Shown in pieces: positions 9,929-19,199 of a DNA stretch of 20,096 bases. Within the stretch, counting starts at the first letter, position 1. Each line of letters begins with the position of its first letter. Where the stretch lies: positions 1 to 20,096 of the forward strand of contig JAPEVF010000810.1 in NCBI GenBank assembly GCA_029747585.1, in the 5' to 3' direction. The translations under genes were made by a program, and so were the position numbers. Source of the stretch: Pleurotus djamor. Lineage: Eukaryota; Basidiomycota; Agaricomycetes; Agaricales; Pleurotaceae. The notes beneath the pieces are model-generated. The model was not told the origin of the DNA and made no database searches. It saw nothing but the letters and a program-made list of their open reading frames with translations.

Positions 9929-10171
9929 GCTTAGGCTACCTTGTTATTGTATTGCGTCTTGTTCCTTTAACAAAACAATAGTATGGATATGTCGACTCGG
10001 GCAGCGTGGCAATGATCAACACATTATAAGCCAAGGCGTCGAGGCTATGGTGGACCTCGCTACCTCCACATTATCCTGCTCCCATCCCACTGTGTTGTGT
10101 TAAACGCGGCATATTGGTTCCTTCCCTCCTTAACTGGCGAATTCAACCTCTCAGAACGCCCTTGCTGGTAG
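9929..10171. promoter_or_regulatory. Intergenic region upstream of the coiled-coil gene
   Basis: These 243 bp separate two genes on the same strand and should include the promoter of the downstream gene. They contain CACTGTGTTGTGTTAAACGC at 10088-10107. This resembles the CACTGTGTTAAACGCTG core of a hairpin in the 0.7-kb inverted duplication (1061-1077), but with GTGTT doubled. Confidence 0.45.
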
Positions 10172-12724
10172 ATGGAAGACCAATTTGAGCTCCGTTGCCT
10201 GAAAAAGCGAGACCGAGGCCTCGAGGGCTCAGACGACACCGATGAAAGCGGAAACTCTGGCGACTTCTCATATCCACCCCGTGCTATGTCCCAAAGCGCC
10301 CAATCTGACTCTGATTTAACGGTACAGGAGCTTGACGAATTTGAGGTATTAAATCACAGAGCTGTGGTCCCCTACATTGCAAAACCAAAAATCGTTGTCG
10401 AACGCGTCGTCAAGAAAGTGGCGGTACCAGGGCCAGCCAGAGTCGAATTTGATAGTGTAAGTCCTTGGAAGAACACCCATGATACTTCCTGGCTGACACA
10501 ACATAGATGAGTGAAAGGTTGAAAGAGGAGATATCGAAGAACTCGGTGTTGAATGCGCAAATAGGGCAACTGATGCAACTCAATACTAAGAAAGACAACG
10601 AAGTAAGTTGGGTATTTATGAACAACATAAGATGGACACTGACCGCCAGGAAAGATTAAATCGATTCATGAGGCGTTCGAGAAACTCAGCACGATAGCCG
10701 GGCAGAATGAGGCGGAGAAGAGCGCCGAGATAACGATTCGGCGGCAAGAAATCAGCCAGCTGAAGACTCAGTTGCTGAAAACAGAGAGTGCACGCGTGGT
10801 AGCTGAGACGGCCCAGAGAAAGCAGAGGGAAGACGAAGAACAGAAGATTCAAAGTTTGATGAAACGGATGGAGGAACGGATGGAGGAACAGGTCAACCAG
10901 TTGGCAGGGCGTATTACTCAACTCGAGTCTGAAACTCGGCGCATGGCACTCTCCAACGATGAACTCAAACAACGCATTGCCCAGGAAAGCAAAGCGCGTA
11001 AAGAGGCGGAGGCGGAACGTGATCGACAAAAGGCCATCAGCGATCGACTGTCGAAGGAGATCGAGGAGAAAACGAAGGAATTGGCAGAATTGAAGAGGTC
11101 CATCGAAGATCGCATGAATGTTGATGAAGTGACGGTAGCAAAGCACCTGGTATTGGCTGATATCGATGACCTCTACGTCGATCCACCCTCTCAAGCAACA
11201 ATGGAGCCCCAAACGACAACGAAGGCAAAAGAAATGACTGGTCCCCAGTTCTTCACTCGCCGTGACACGCCTGCGTCTTGGGACGAGAGTGAAGATGACG
11301 AATTGCCTCGTACCATACGCGCCGGTCCGTCTATTGACCGCCAAAGCCCTGTCTCAGGCAGTGCGACGGGGAAGGATGATCAAATAGGTATCATTGCGTC
11401 AGACTTGATTTCCAACTTCAGTCCTAGACGCATCCAAGAACAACGCACATCGAAGAAGATTCAGGGACTGAAGAACCATTCAACCCCAGTCCCTCAACTC
11501 AAGGAAGTCTTCAGCACGACTACTTCGCTGCCTACGAACAACGACGAAGTTGCGACGGAGCCGGGGAAGGAGGGAGGAGGACTGGCTCCGAACGACATCG
11601 AGAAAATCGTTAAGCTGGTCTTGGCTGAGCTGGACAAGGGTGGGATTATTCGCAGAAAGATCTCCGGACGGCCTGCGCGAGGGTCGAGGGATCCAGTGAA
11701 GGACGAGCCAATCAGTGAGGTCGAGAAGAATTACTGGAAAAGTACAGTGCGTGCACTGTGGAGAGAAGTATACAAACGCGATCAGGATAGCGAATTCTTC
11801 AACTATGAACCTGCCAACGAACAAGACGTTGAAGGCGTCAATTGCTCAGGCGCGGCGGTACCGGATGGAATGTCTACCCTCGACTTTTCCGAGGGGTTCC
11901 TCGATTCTGAGTGGAACAGGCAGATAATGGAGAGATTCGTCGTGACCTTTCAGAAAATGCAGAAAGATCCGAGAGTGGACCTCCCAAAGGTCTCTGACCA
12001 GTTCATTCTCGCCATCCTCCAAAATCGGCTGAAGTTGAGCCAAGGGGCATGGAAAGTGGTGCAACCGCGGGTCAACATGACTAAAGGTCGGTTTGAAACA
12101 CTCGAAGAGGCGAGAGTACGTGCCATCAATACAAAGCGACATCTGGACTCCAAGAAACTGAATCGATCTGCGCGTCAGAGAGTAAGTTCAAGATTATGAA
12201 TAAATGGATAGACCGTTGACTTGCCTCACTAGAAATTGAAGAGCAGGGCCGAGGCGGTCGATATGGGTCAAAGTATGGCAGAAAATCAGGGGCAAAGCAC
12301 GGAACCATGGGAGCATTTCAAGAACGTGCTTGACTACTTGGGAGTTGACGGGATGTCAGATGAAGAAGAAGGGGTAGCGGAGATAGTCGAAAACCAACCT
12401 ATCACAGTGTTCAAGATCAATCGGTGCCCATGGCGAAACCCGGCGATTGAGGCGCAGATGAGGTTTATCGACAAGTGGTCAAAGGGATCAGGTATGAAGG
12501 CTAAGGGGGGTGCCAGCCCACTACCAAGGGTGATTAATAAGTCGGATACGGGTGAGCGAATTGACAGCGTACTCCCTGCACCAACTGGGATGCCAGCGGA
12601 TATGTATAATGGGGTATGGTTGGAGAACCTGGTCAAAGAAAAGGGTAATCAATGGGTTGAGTTCACTCTGAAGGCTGATGATGTCACAGACTTCGCAGTC
12701 CGTACATTCGCTACATTTGCGTAG
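10172..12724 (+). CDS. Coiled-coil protein with conserved C-terminal region of an Agaricomycete family, function unknown
   Basis: Four exons fit: 10172-10456, 10507-10602, 10655-12181 and 12233-12724. The introns are 50-52 bp, all with GTAAGT donors and phase 0, giving 799 residues. Residues about 1-95 are acidic and Ser-rich. About 96-290 is a long coiled coil dense in Glu, Lys, Gln and Arg, including a tandem RMEERMEEQ. A low-complexity, charged linker follows. From about 480 the sequence becomes globular (NYWKSTVRALWREVYKRD, DFSEGFLDSEWNRQIMERF, FKINRCPWRNPAIEAQM). To my recollection this C-terminal pattern recurs in many hypothetical proteins of mushroom genomes; I know no assigned function. 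Next to a CACTA-type transposase it could be the second, DNA-binding gene such elements often carry (TnpA-like), but that is inference. Confidence 0.75.
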
Positions 12725-13125
12725 ATACATAGACGTGAATGTGAGGAAACAATGTGTGCAGAGGACGAGTACAGTGCTGCAACCATTAAGGGGGGAAACC
12801 ATGCTCAAAGGTACTCAGTCTGCGGCGTTGAACACGGCAGAGAAAGATGCCAGGGGCATGTTTATGACTAGTCGTTTGGGCAGCCCGCTGCGTTTAACGC
12901 AACGGAGGAGACCCAATGACTGCAGTCTGAGTGGTAAGTCGGGAAGAGATGGGTGTGCCATCGGATTTGTCATCGTCAGTGCCGGCACGTGCATCTGTCA
13001 GGGGGTTGGTGGAAAGTGTAGAAAAAGCAACCTGCTTATGGCATATCATATTATGTAACATGGCAAATCACATACAAGTAAATTAGGAACAAGTCTGGTA
13101 TTAATAGAGGAGTATATTTTACACG
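12725..13125. other. Intergenic space between convergent genes
   Basis: The region lies between the stops of the coiled-coil gene (12724) and the conserved hypothetical gene (13126). A possible open stretch (12678-13058, plus) overlaps the end of the upstream gene in another frame and looks non-coding. The notable content is a 21-bp near-palindrome at 12885-12905. Confidence 0.5.
12885..12905. repeat. 21-bp near-perfect palindrome around GCGTTTAACGC
   Basis: Nine of ten base pairs match around a central T at 12895. The only mispair is position 12888 against 12902. The core GCGTTTAACGC resembles the GTGTTAAACGC motif seen at four other sites in the window. It lies between two convergent genes. 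Confidence 0.7.
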
Positions 13126-15660
13126 TCAAGGAAACCGCTGATCAAGATATGAGGAGGTGAGAGCGATGATACTTTCAGCAATCTTCGGTACGGTGTTGGT
13201 AAAGCGTAGACTGCTTCTCCACTTTGAGTTGATAAGAAGGCAGTTGGTAGGAAAATCTCCAGAGAGCAACCTTTTGTGCCGCTTCGTGTACCACAGTTCT
13301 GCATCTGGAGTCCAGCATATGCTACCAAGCGCAGACTTCTCCCAAACCGACGGACGAGGCCACCAGGAAACAAGAGCAATCTGGCTTTTAGCAGTGGCGG
13401 AAGTTCGACCTTATTAGAGAAAAAGGAAAGTTAAGAATAAAGGGCACCCAAGACATTCAATAAACACATACCGGTGTCAAGCTCATACGTGCCACATAAA
13501 AGGTCGATCTCCTTCTCCGTAAGTGGCTCAAAGTAGGCCGAGTCTGGATCCGGGTCTGTGAGAGCAGCGTACAAGGTTTCGATGCTGACAACCTCTCGTG
13601 CCATCCTACCAATGAGTCCGCCATGCAGGAAAGCAGCGCAGCCTCTCGGGGACCGGAGCAAAGAGTCGCGGGAGTGTAAATACGACAAATAATCCCATTT
13701 ATTAGGCCTGTAGTCAGGAGGACGATATCCAAGGCCGCATGGACGAACATATGGGATGGGGAGAGAATGAGAAAGAGTTCCTCCAAAGCCGAGGGTGATT
13801 GCAAACCCTTGCTTCATAAGGGCTAAAATTACCTCCTCGACACCTTTGTTTTCAAGGTGTGGATATATGCGACCAATATATGCCGTGGCGATGGGTCCAA
13901 TAGTGATGGTGGGGATACCGGAACCAATGACATATTGTAGCGGTGACGATTTAGAGATTGAAAGATGTTCTACCCAATCGCTCAAGGCGAGATCTGCGCT
14001 ATCCTGCCTTAGATCACTCAGTTCGGGGGGTATTTCAGACAAGGACGTTGCATTCTTGATGGACGTGAAGTATTCGCAAAGAATGTCCTGCTGTGCCGGG
14101 GTAACGGAGATATCAGAATGGGAATGGACACCAAGGGATTTGGTAACGACAGCCCAGTCGAGAGTGGTCGAGGAAGATTGTCCGAGGACGGATATGTCGC
14201 TGAATCCAAAGATTTCGTACGCGACATCCATTAAGGGAGTAGGAGCATCGGTGTCCGGCGCTTCAACGGCAGGGAACATTTTGTCCATATCTGCATCGAC
14301 CAACTTATCACCGAATTTGTCCAAGAAAGTCTGGTCCGATTCCATATCAAAGTTATCGTCGAAGTCATCATCGGAATTGAACTCGGGGTCCGAGGGAAAG
14401 TCATCAGGGGAAAAGTCGGAGCAAAGATCCCATTCATCAAACTGAGGATTATACCGTCTTTGAGAGTCGGCATATGAGTTCCAAGTCTCTTCGTCTCGTC
14501 TAGCCGGCCTTCGGATTCTATGTCCATCTACGTCTTNCCCAAAAATAGACACGAGCACCCTTCCTACCTGGACACCGCTGCTTCTGAGCATTGGCTTCCC
14601 GTTGCAAGCGGCTTTGCTTGGAAGCCGCTGTCTCTTTCAAGAGGTAACGTTGGTATTGGGCATCACGACGTGTAAAGAAATCCTCCATAGTTTCCCTTTG
14701 CTTTTGACCGCTATATGGATCGACAGCAGGAAACTCCTCACGCGTAGCTGCTTCGCTAGTCGATGTCTGACAGTGGGTCAGAGAAAGGTCGGTAGGAGTG
14801 GGGATGTGATTTGTTAATGCAGTAGGGAAATCAACGGGAGCAATGATTTGTCGGATGTTACGGGTTTGGGAGCTCCATCGCAAAACGATGGGCATATTGA
14901 ATGCAAGCATATAGGGCAGAAGATAAAGGAAATCACAGTGGTCGATATCGATGAAGCCTCCAAAGCGCGGCGCACGTAAGTCGGCAACGATGGAATCCTC
15001 TATTTCTGCTAAAANGGGGGGGATGAAGGGTGCCGAAGGCTAGTACGTTCTGGCGCCAGGAAGTGCTCGGGTCTTTCGCCTCTAGACGTCGTGTGAGCAT
15101 GTAGGCAAAGGACGCTAAGGCAATGAGTGGAAGGAAAGCGTCCCGAGAGCGTTTACAAGCGTCCCTAGCATCCTGATCGGAGGCATGGTGGAATGAATAG
15201 CCGTACCTGTGGGGGAAAGTATAATACAAAAAACCTTTGGGGAGAGGGGAGTAAGCGACTTCAATGGTACGGATGCTGAAGGACTTCAAGGCATGTTCCA
15301 ATGCAAGCCAAGAATCACGAATATCCTTCCGAAGGATGAATTTCCCTGAGCGAGTTTTCCAGATGCGGAGGGGTGCACTGAGACGGCTAAACAGATTGCC
15401 GCTGAAACAGTGAAAGAGGGGAACAAAGCCGAGGAACGGAAGGGAGTTGCTGAGCCAATTTTGAGATTGGAAGACGAGGAGATCTGGTTCGAAGAGTCCA
15501 ATTTCGCGTGGGGGGACGCGCAGACGGGTGGAAGGTTCCGTGTCTGCGTTGAGGACTGTGTAGTAGAAACCCTCGTGGAATGCATGCCGGCTAGATATCT
15601 GGAAGCAGGATGAGGACTCAAACTCATATATGATTAAGAAGAATGACTTACGACGGACAT
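13126..15660 (-). CDS. Conserved hypothetical protein, Agaricomycete-expanded family
   Basis: Exons 15660-15652 (nine bases, Met-Ser-Val), 15598-13472 and 13409-13126 fit, with introns of 53 and 62 bp. Two ambiguous bases (N at 15015 and 14536) disturb the frame. Leaving each out makes the frame continuous and yields about 805 residues, with exon phases agreeing exactly. Recognisable stretches are AFHEGFYYTV, RLRVPPREIGLFEPDLLVFQ, LRKDIRDSWLALE, FPHRYGYSFHHA, RRYNPQFDEWDLC and LVSWWPRPSVW. As far as I recall, these appear together in a large family of uncharacterised mushroom proteins, often in transposon-rich DNA. An acidic, Asp-rich linker follows the EWDLC part. No enzyme motif is visible. 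Its start lies about 40 bp from the inner edge of the right duplicated block, so its promoter probably lies in that block. Confidence 0.75.
14536..14536. other. Spurious ambiguous base beside a homopolymer
   Basis: The N sits next to CCC and AAAAA runs inside the conserved hypothetical gene. Leaving it out joins VYFW in frame to DVDGHRIRR; keeping it shifts the frame. It looks like a consensus error, not a mutation. Confidence 0.8.
15015..15015. other. Spurious ambiguous base beside a homopolymer
   Basis: The N lies between AAAA and a run of seven G. Leaving it out restores one continuous frame (FGTLHPP running into LAEIEDS) in the conserved hypothetical gene. Confidence 0.8.
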
Positions 15661-15721
15661 AATGGGGGCGGAACGGGCGTCGGTGACTGAGAGTTAGAAG
15701 CTCTGATATTCAAACAGGACA

Positions 15722-15827
15722 GTATAGCACAGCGTTTAACACAGTGCAGTATACGTATGCTGGTCTGGAGGGAAGCGAGCGAGTGAAAGGACGTATAACG
15801 AAGCGTTGAAACACTTCGTAGTATACG
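15722..15827. repeat. Hairpin palindrome pair, right copy (CGTATACT...TATAC type)
   Basis: These are the inverted counterparts of 980-1015 and 1052-1085, identical in sequence. They lie about 60-170 bp upstream of the start of the conserved hypothetical gene. Confidence 0.75.
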
Positions 15828-15988
15828 GCGGTTCTACTACTAAGGAAAGCTTGAGATTTGGCGCGTGGAGTCAGCCCGAAGGTTGTGTTTGGTTCAGCTT
15901 GGCAGGTGGCTGTGGCCTGCGCTAGCGCCATCGCCCCAAGTTCGAGCTCATCTTCCCTTACGTTGGACTCCTCACAGGCAAGCTGCCT

Positions 15989-16067
15989 CTATGATGCTTC
16001 AGCGTCATAGACGTATGCGAGCCTCCCGCCTTCTGCTATCCACATCTATGTTGTTCCAACATTATAG
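15989..16067. repeat. Hairpin palindrome pair, right copy (CTAT...ATAG type)
   Basis: These are the inverted counterparts of 740-761 and 797-818. The unit at 16046-16067 has C where the left copy has T at 757, which changes its pairing slightly. They lie about 110-190 bp downstream of the WD40 stop codon. Confidence 0.65.
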
Positions 16068-16175
16068 AGCCGGATAGGAACCCTCGCGTGTGCACCAACC
16101 AATGTCTCAAGGGCCTTGCCTCGACGTCGAAAATACAATGCGATGTTGTTGTCGAACTACATATCCCCCTCCTAC

Positions 16176-17680
16176 CTACAAGTAAATCACTTTTTTCTTG
16201 TTTATCGTATGTACTAACCCGTTTTCTGATATAGACTGCTGCGGCGCTGGATTCGGAACAGACACCCTCCCCACCTCCAACCCAGCCCACTTCAAGCCTA
16301 GAAAGGCCGCCACCACCCCGAGAGCGAAGATGCAGACGCACAGTCCTACGACGACTGCCAGCGACACCTTCTGTCCATCCCTCTTCACCTCCTTCTCGAC
16401 GATTGGGCCTGCTGGGGTAACCATCACCTTCTCCCACACGAATATCTCGTTCGCCGCATCTTGGCTTGACCTTGCAGCGAATATGGTTGGCTTTCCTCGA
16501 ATGTCGGCAGCCTGCGCTTCATGAGATCGATCTCTCTTCGCACGAAACATAATCCACTCACCGTGACGGACTGCAGCCACTCCCCTTTGCAAGCTACCAG
16601 TTCGGTTATGGTCTCTCCACTTCGTCGATCGAAGACGTAGACGACGCCGTGGTCGCTTNCCCCCCACGACCTCCTTTGCATCATCCACGAGGGCGATCTG
16701 TCTCGGCCGGGTGGTTTTCGTCATCGGGATCCTGAACGTCCTTGTTCTGGATAAGGGCTCTGCATGATAAAGCACGATGCCTTCATCTGGATCATCGATG
16801 CAGAATACATGTCGTTTGCTACTAAACGCCACGCTACCACTTTGAACAAATGAGTTTGGCGTACAACTGAACCCCAGAAGGCCACCTACATTCGGCAGCT
16901 GACATGGTGGGACTGAGCAACCTCACCGTGACTCTTCAAACGCGTTCTGGTTATTGCGCTAGGCGTTAGACCATTGGATTCCAGATATAGATGAGCTCAA
17001 CACGACTTACATGCGACCGTCTTGCAGTCCAAAGACCCAGACATCTCTCTCCTTCGAGCCCATGCCTCCAAATGCTACCCCCTTGGGAACGGTTCCGTTT
17101 ATCTTCACTGAAAAAAGTACCCTGTGCTCGACGAGACCTTCCAACGGCAACAGCTGGACTACCGAGTTACGAGTGCAGACGGCGACTCGGTTGAGCTCGG
17201 GATCAAACGCAATTCCAGTGATTTCTCCTGGTTCGCCGATCCTGTTAGCGTGGAGTTCGGCGAGCGCACCCTGTTGTGTCATTAGTATGATATCTGCTGT
17301 AACATCCAACACTGCACTCACAAGCGATGATTGCTGTTTCCATCCGACTAGGTACCCGTTCTGGGTACCGTATAGTAACAATTCATCCGTCGCATCTTCC
17401 TGCCGCACCCAGAACACTGCGGTAGTGAACCCTCTCATGGCCTTGCCAATGGTTGGCCTCTCCAACATCCTTCTCTCATCGAGACTCCATACCTGCGTTC
17501 CATCTGAGCCTACAATGTGTTAGACAGCACACGATCCAAGTATTATCATCCATACATACCCCCAGCGGCAACGAATTTACTGCTATCGGAGACGGCAAGG
17601 CAGAATATCTGCCCATAATATCCGTTGAGACTGGTCTGTGGGGCATAGGTGGTGTTGGTGGTGGTGGTGGTGGTAGACAT
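16176..17680 (-). CDS. WD40-repeat protein with C-terminal membrane anchor
   Basis: Five exons fit: 17680-17560, 17509-17011, 16958-16927 (a 32-base microexon), 16885-16562 and 16511-16176. The introns are 50, 52, 41 and 50 bp. One N (16659) breaks the frame; leaving it out gives 436 residues. After a Thr run (MSTTTTTTNTT, from a GTG/ACC microsatellite) come WD40-like blades: FCLAVSDSSKFVAAGGSDGTQVWSL, a blade ending NGYLVGWK, another around FDPELNRVAVCTRNSVVQL, and EVVGGSDHGVVYVFDRRSG. Such blades form a beta-propeller used for protein contacts. Residues about 376-398 (LAVVVGLCVCIFALGVVAAF) form a hydrophobic helix that should anchor the protein in a membrane. The exact family is unknown to me. 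The last exon lies largely within the right duplicated block, and a truncated copy of it is at 407-631. It is divergent from the next gene, 191 bp away. Confidence 0.75.
16659..16659. other. Spurious ambiguous base beside a homopolymer
   Basis: The N precedes a run of six C. Leaving it out gives a WD40 blade sequence (VVGGSDHGVVYVFD) in a single frame, so it appears to be a consensus error in the WD40 gene. Confidence 0.85.
17648..17675. repeat. GGT/ACC trinucleotide microsatellite
   Basis: A run of GGT units with interruptions encodes the N-terminal Thr run of the WD40 protein on the minus strand. It is likely variable in length between strains. Confidence 0.75.
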
Positions 17681-17871
17681 TTTTGTTACCCCCCATCGTT
17701 CGCGCAGCCTATGCTTATTTAGCAGCAAAACACAATAAACCCTCCCCGAAAGCTTAATTCTCGAGACGTCACCAACAATAAGGTCTTCCGTCTCGCGCGC
17801 TTAACACATAATTGTCCTCCCTTATTATCTAAAGTTACCATGGTTGCTTCGACTACTTCTCCTTCGAATAT
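17681..17871. promoter_or_regulatory. Divergent promoter between WD40 gene and hypothetical gene
   Basis: The stretch lies between start codons at 17680 (minus) and 17872 (plus), so both promoters must fit in 191 bp. No clear TATA box or repeat is visible. Confidence 0.4.
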
Positions 17872-18915
17872 ATGAATACCAATCCGCACCCTCGATGGTC
17901 ATTCGCTCTCTCTGCCATGTCCGTCTCAGTGATTCCTGTGCCCCCTCGCGCTTCCATCGACCCAATCCCACCTCCTGTCGTGTTAGTTCTCAACGCAACA
18001 GAACTTCATCCTACCGAGGCGTTGATGCCAGTTCTTGCTCTACAAGATCTGGGTCCTCGCCTTCAAGTACGTTTCTCCTCCGAACCCCCGTTGAGCAACT
18101 CGACTGCTCCGACCCAAATGCCTGGCTCGGCTAGCGCCACCGCGTCTCAAGCACGTAGCACTACTCCCCATCGTAGTTGCGATGCCCCCGAGTATCCTCC
18201 AAGTACATCCGTCATTCGAACGTCGTCCATACGAGTTCGAGCTGGTCGTTCACGATCCCCTCCTTATCTCCTCCCCCATCAGCGTGCTGCTGCTCCTGGC
18301 GCGTTGAGAGGTTCTAGCGTAGGCTTTGATGTGTCTGACACGGCACCTCATGCATCCCGCTCGGGCTCGCCGATCACGGTTCCCTCTAGGGCCCTCAGTC
18401 CTGGCTCGGATGCTGATCACGTCCATGATTCATCCCCTCGATTTATCACTCGATCACAAACTCGAACGAGCCCAACGATAGAGGAAGAGCTTATTCCGCG
18501 ACCGAAGAAGGCCGGCAACTACTCGCTACACGAGCTTGTAGATTGGAGTCGAACCCAGATGGCTGAATTCAATGTATGTTTCTCTTTTATTCTCATCCAG
18601 CACACGGAACTTATACCTTCGCTCAGCGCGTCCTTGAGCCCATCATGGAAACCCATCTCAATTTGCAAGTCAGTTTCTCCAAGCAACTTCCTGAAAGTGT
18701 TCCGAAGGTTCAAGAGTTGGTATGTTCGTTATTATGTTTGATGATGTTGTCTGTTCATTGACTCTTCATCATAGGCCAAAGTGTCTCTTCCTTTTCTCCA
18801 TTCGTATGAAAACTGCTGGCCGGTTAACCACGCCATCATCAAGCATCTCAAGAAGACGTCCGAAAGGCATAGGATCTACTCGAATGCGCAGGCTGCTGCC
18901 GTTCTTGAATCATAG
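17872..18915 (+). CDS. Hypothetical protein with Pro/Ser-rich N-terminus, function unknown
   Basis: Three exons fit: 17872-18573, 18627-18719 and 18775-18915. The introns are 53 and 55 bp, all junctions are in phase 0, and the product is 311 residues. The N-terminal 75 residues include a compact stretch (PPPVVLVLNATELHPTEALMPVLALQDLGPRL). Residues about 75-220 are low-complexity and rich in Ser, Pro, Arg and Thr, so probably disordered. The C-terminal part (YSLHELVDWSRTQMAEFN, then VPKVQEL, then PFLHSYENCWPVNHAIIKHLKKTS) is helical. The ENCWPV...LK pattern recalls an uncharacterised protein family repeated in mushroom genomes. A downstream ATG at 17917 is an alternative start. No catalytic motif is visible. 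Confidence 0.65.
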
Positions 18916-19199
18916 TGACTGTCTCTTCTCTTACCTACTCTTCTGGTTTGGACATGCACTATCTCCTTGTTGGACATGGCCTGTGTTCTCTTGTGTGACA
19001 TGATGGACTGTTGATTTCTTTGTATGCTGCTTTTATCAATTCAGTGGATTTTCCTTTTTCTTTTTTGTCTTCTCGCCCTTCCGATAAACTCTGCCCGTGA
19101 AATGAACAATGTCATTGACGCTGACGGCCTTTTCTTACTAGGATAGTGAATTCCCTGTGAGGGTTGCGTGCCTCCACGTCGACTAACCTCCGTCCCCAG
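18916..19199. other. Intergenic region with pyrimidine-rich promoter-like tract
   Basis: A CT-rich tract at about 19026-19085 resembles the pyrimidine-rich stretches that precede many fungal genes. CTAAC followed by CCCCAG at 19199 looks like an intron end. A start upstream of this (for example ATG 19102) is possible, but I could not find an exon chain with consistent phases. Confidence 0.4.

Larger units (their letters stand above)
15701..16396 (-). repeat. Right copy of the 0.7-kb inverted duplication
   Basis: This is the reverse complement of 411-1110 with three substitutions. Its outer part is the last coding segment of the WD40 gene, and coding sequence continues uninterrupted beyond 16396. 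The inner part is the 3' flank of that gene, with the same four hairpin palindromes. The inner edge lies about 40 bp before the start of the conserved hypothetical gene. Because the gene is whole on this side, this copy is probably the original source of the left copy. Confidence 0.95.

Noticed and set aside
10616..11344. Long minus-strand open stretch opposite the coiled-coil gene
   Set aside because: It is the antisense shadow of a biased coiled-coil coding region. The plus strand has the consistent exon structure and family-like sequence.
4589..13000. CACTA/CACTG terminal repeats flanking the transposase
   Set aside because: Scattered CACTG sequences exist, but I could not find a matching inverted pair with target-site duplications, so no element ends are claimed.
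12678..13058. Plus-strand open stretch overlapping the end of the coiled-coil gene
   Set aside because: It overlaps the real exon in another frame and has atypical composition. The family-like C-terminus ends at 12724.
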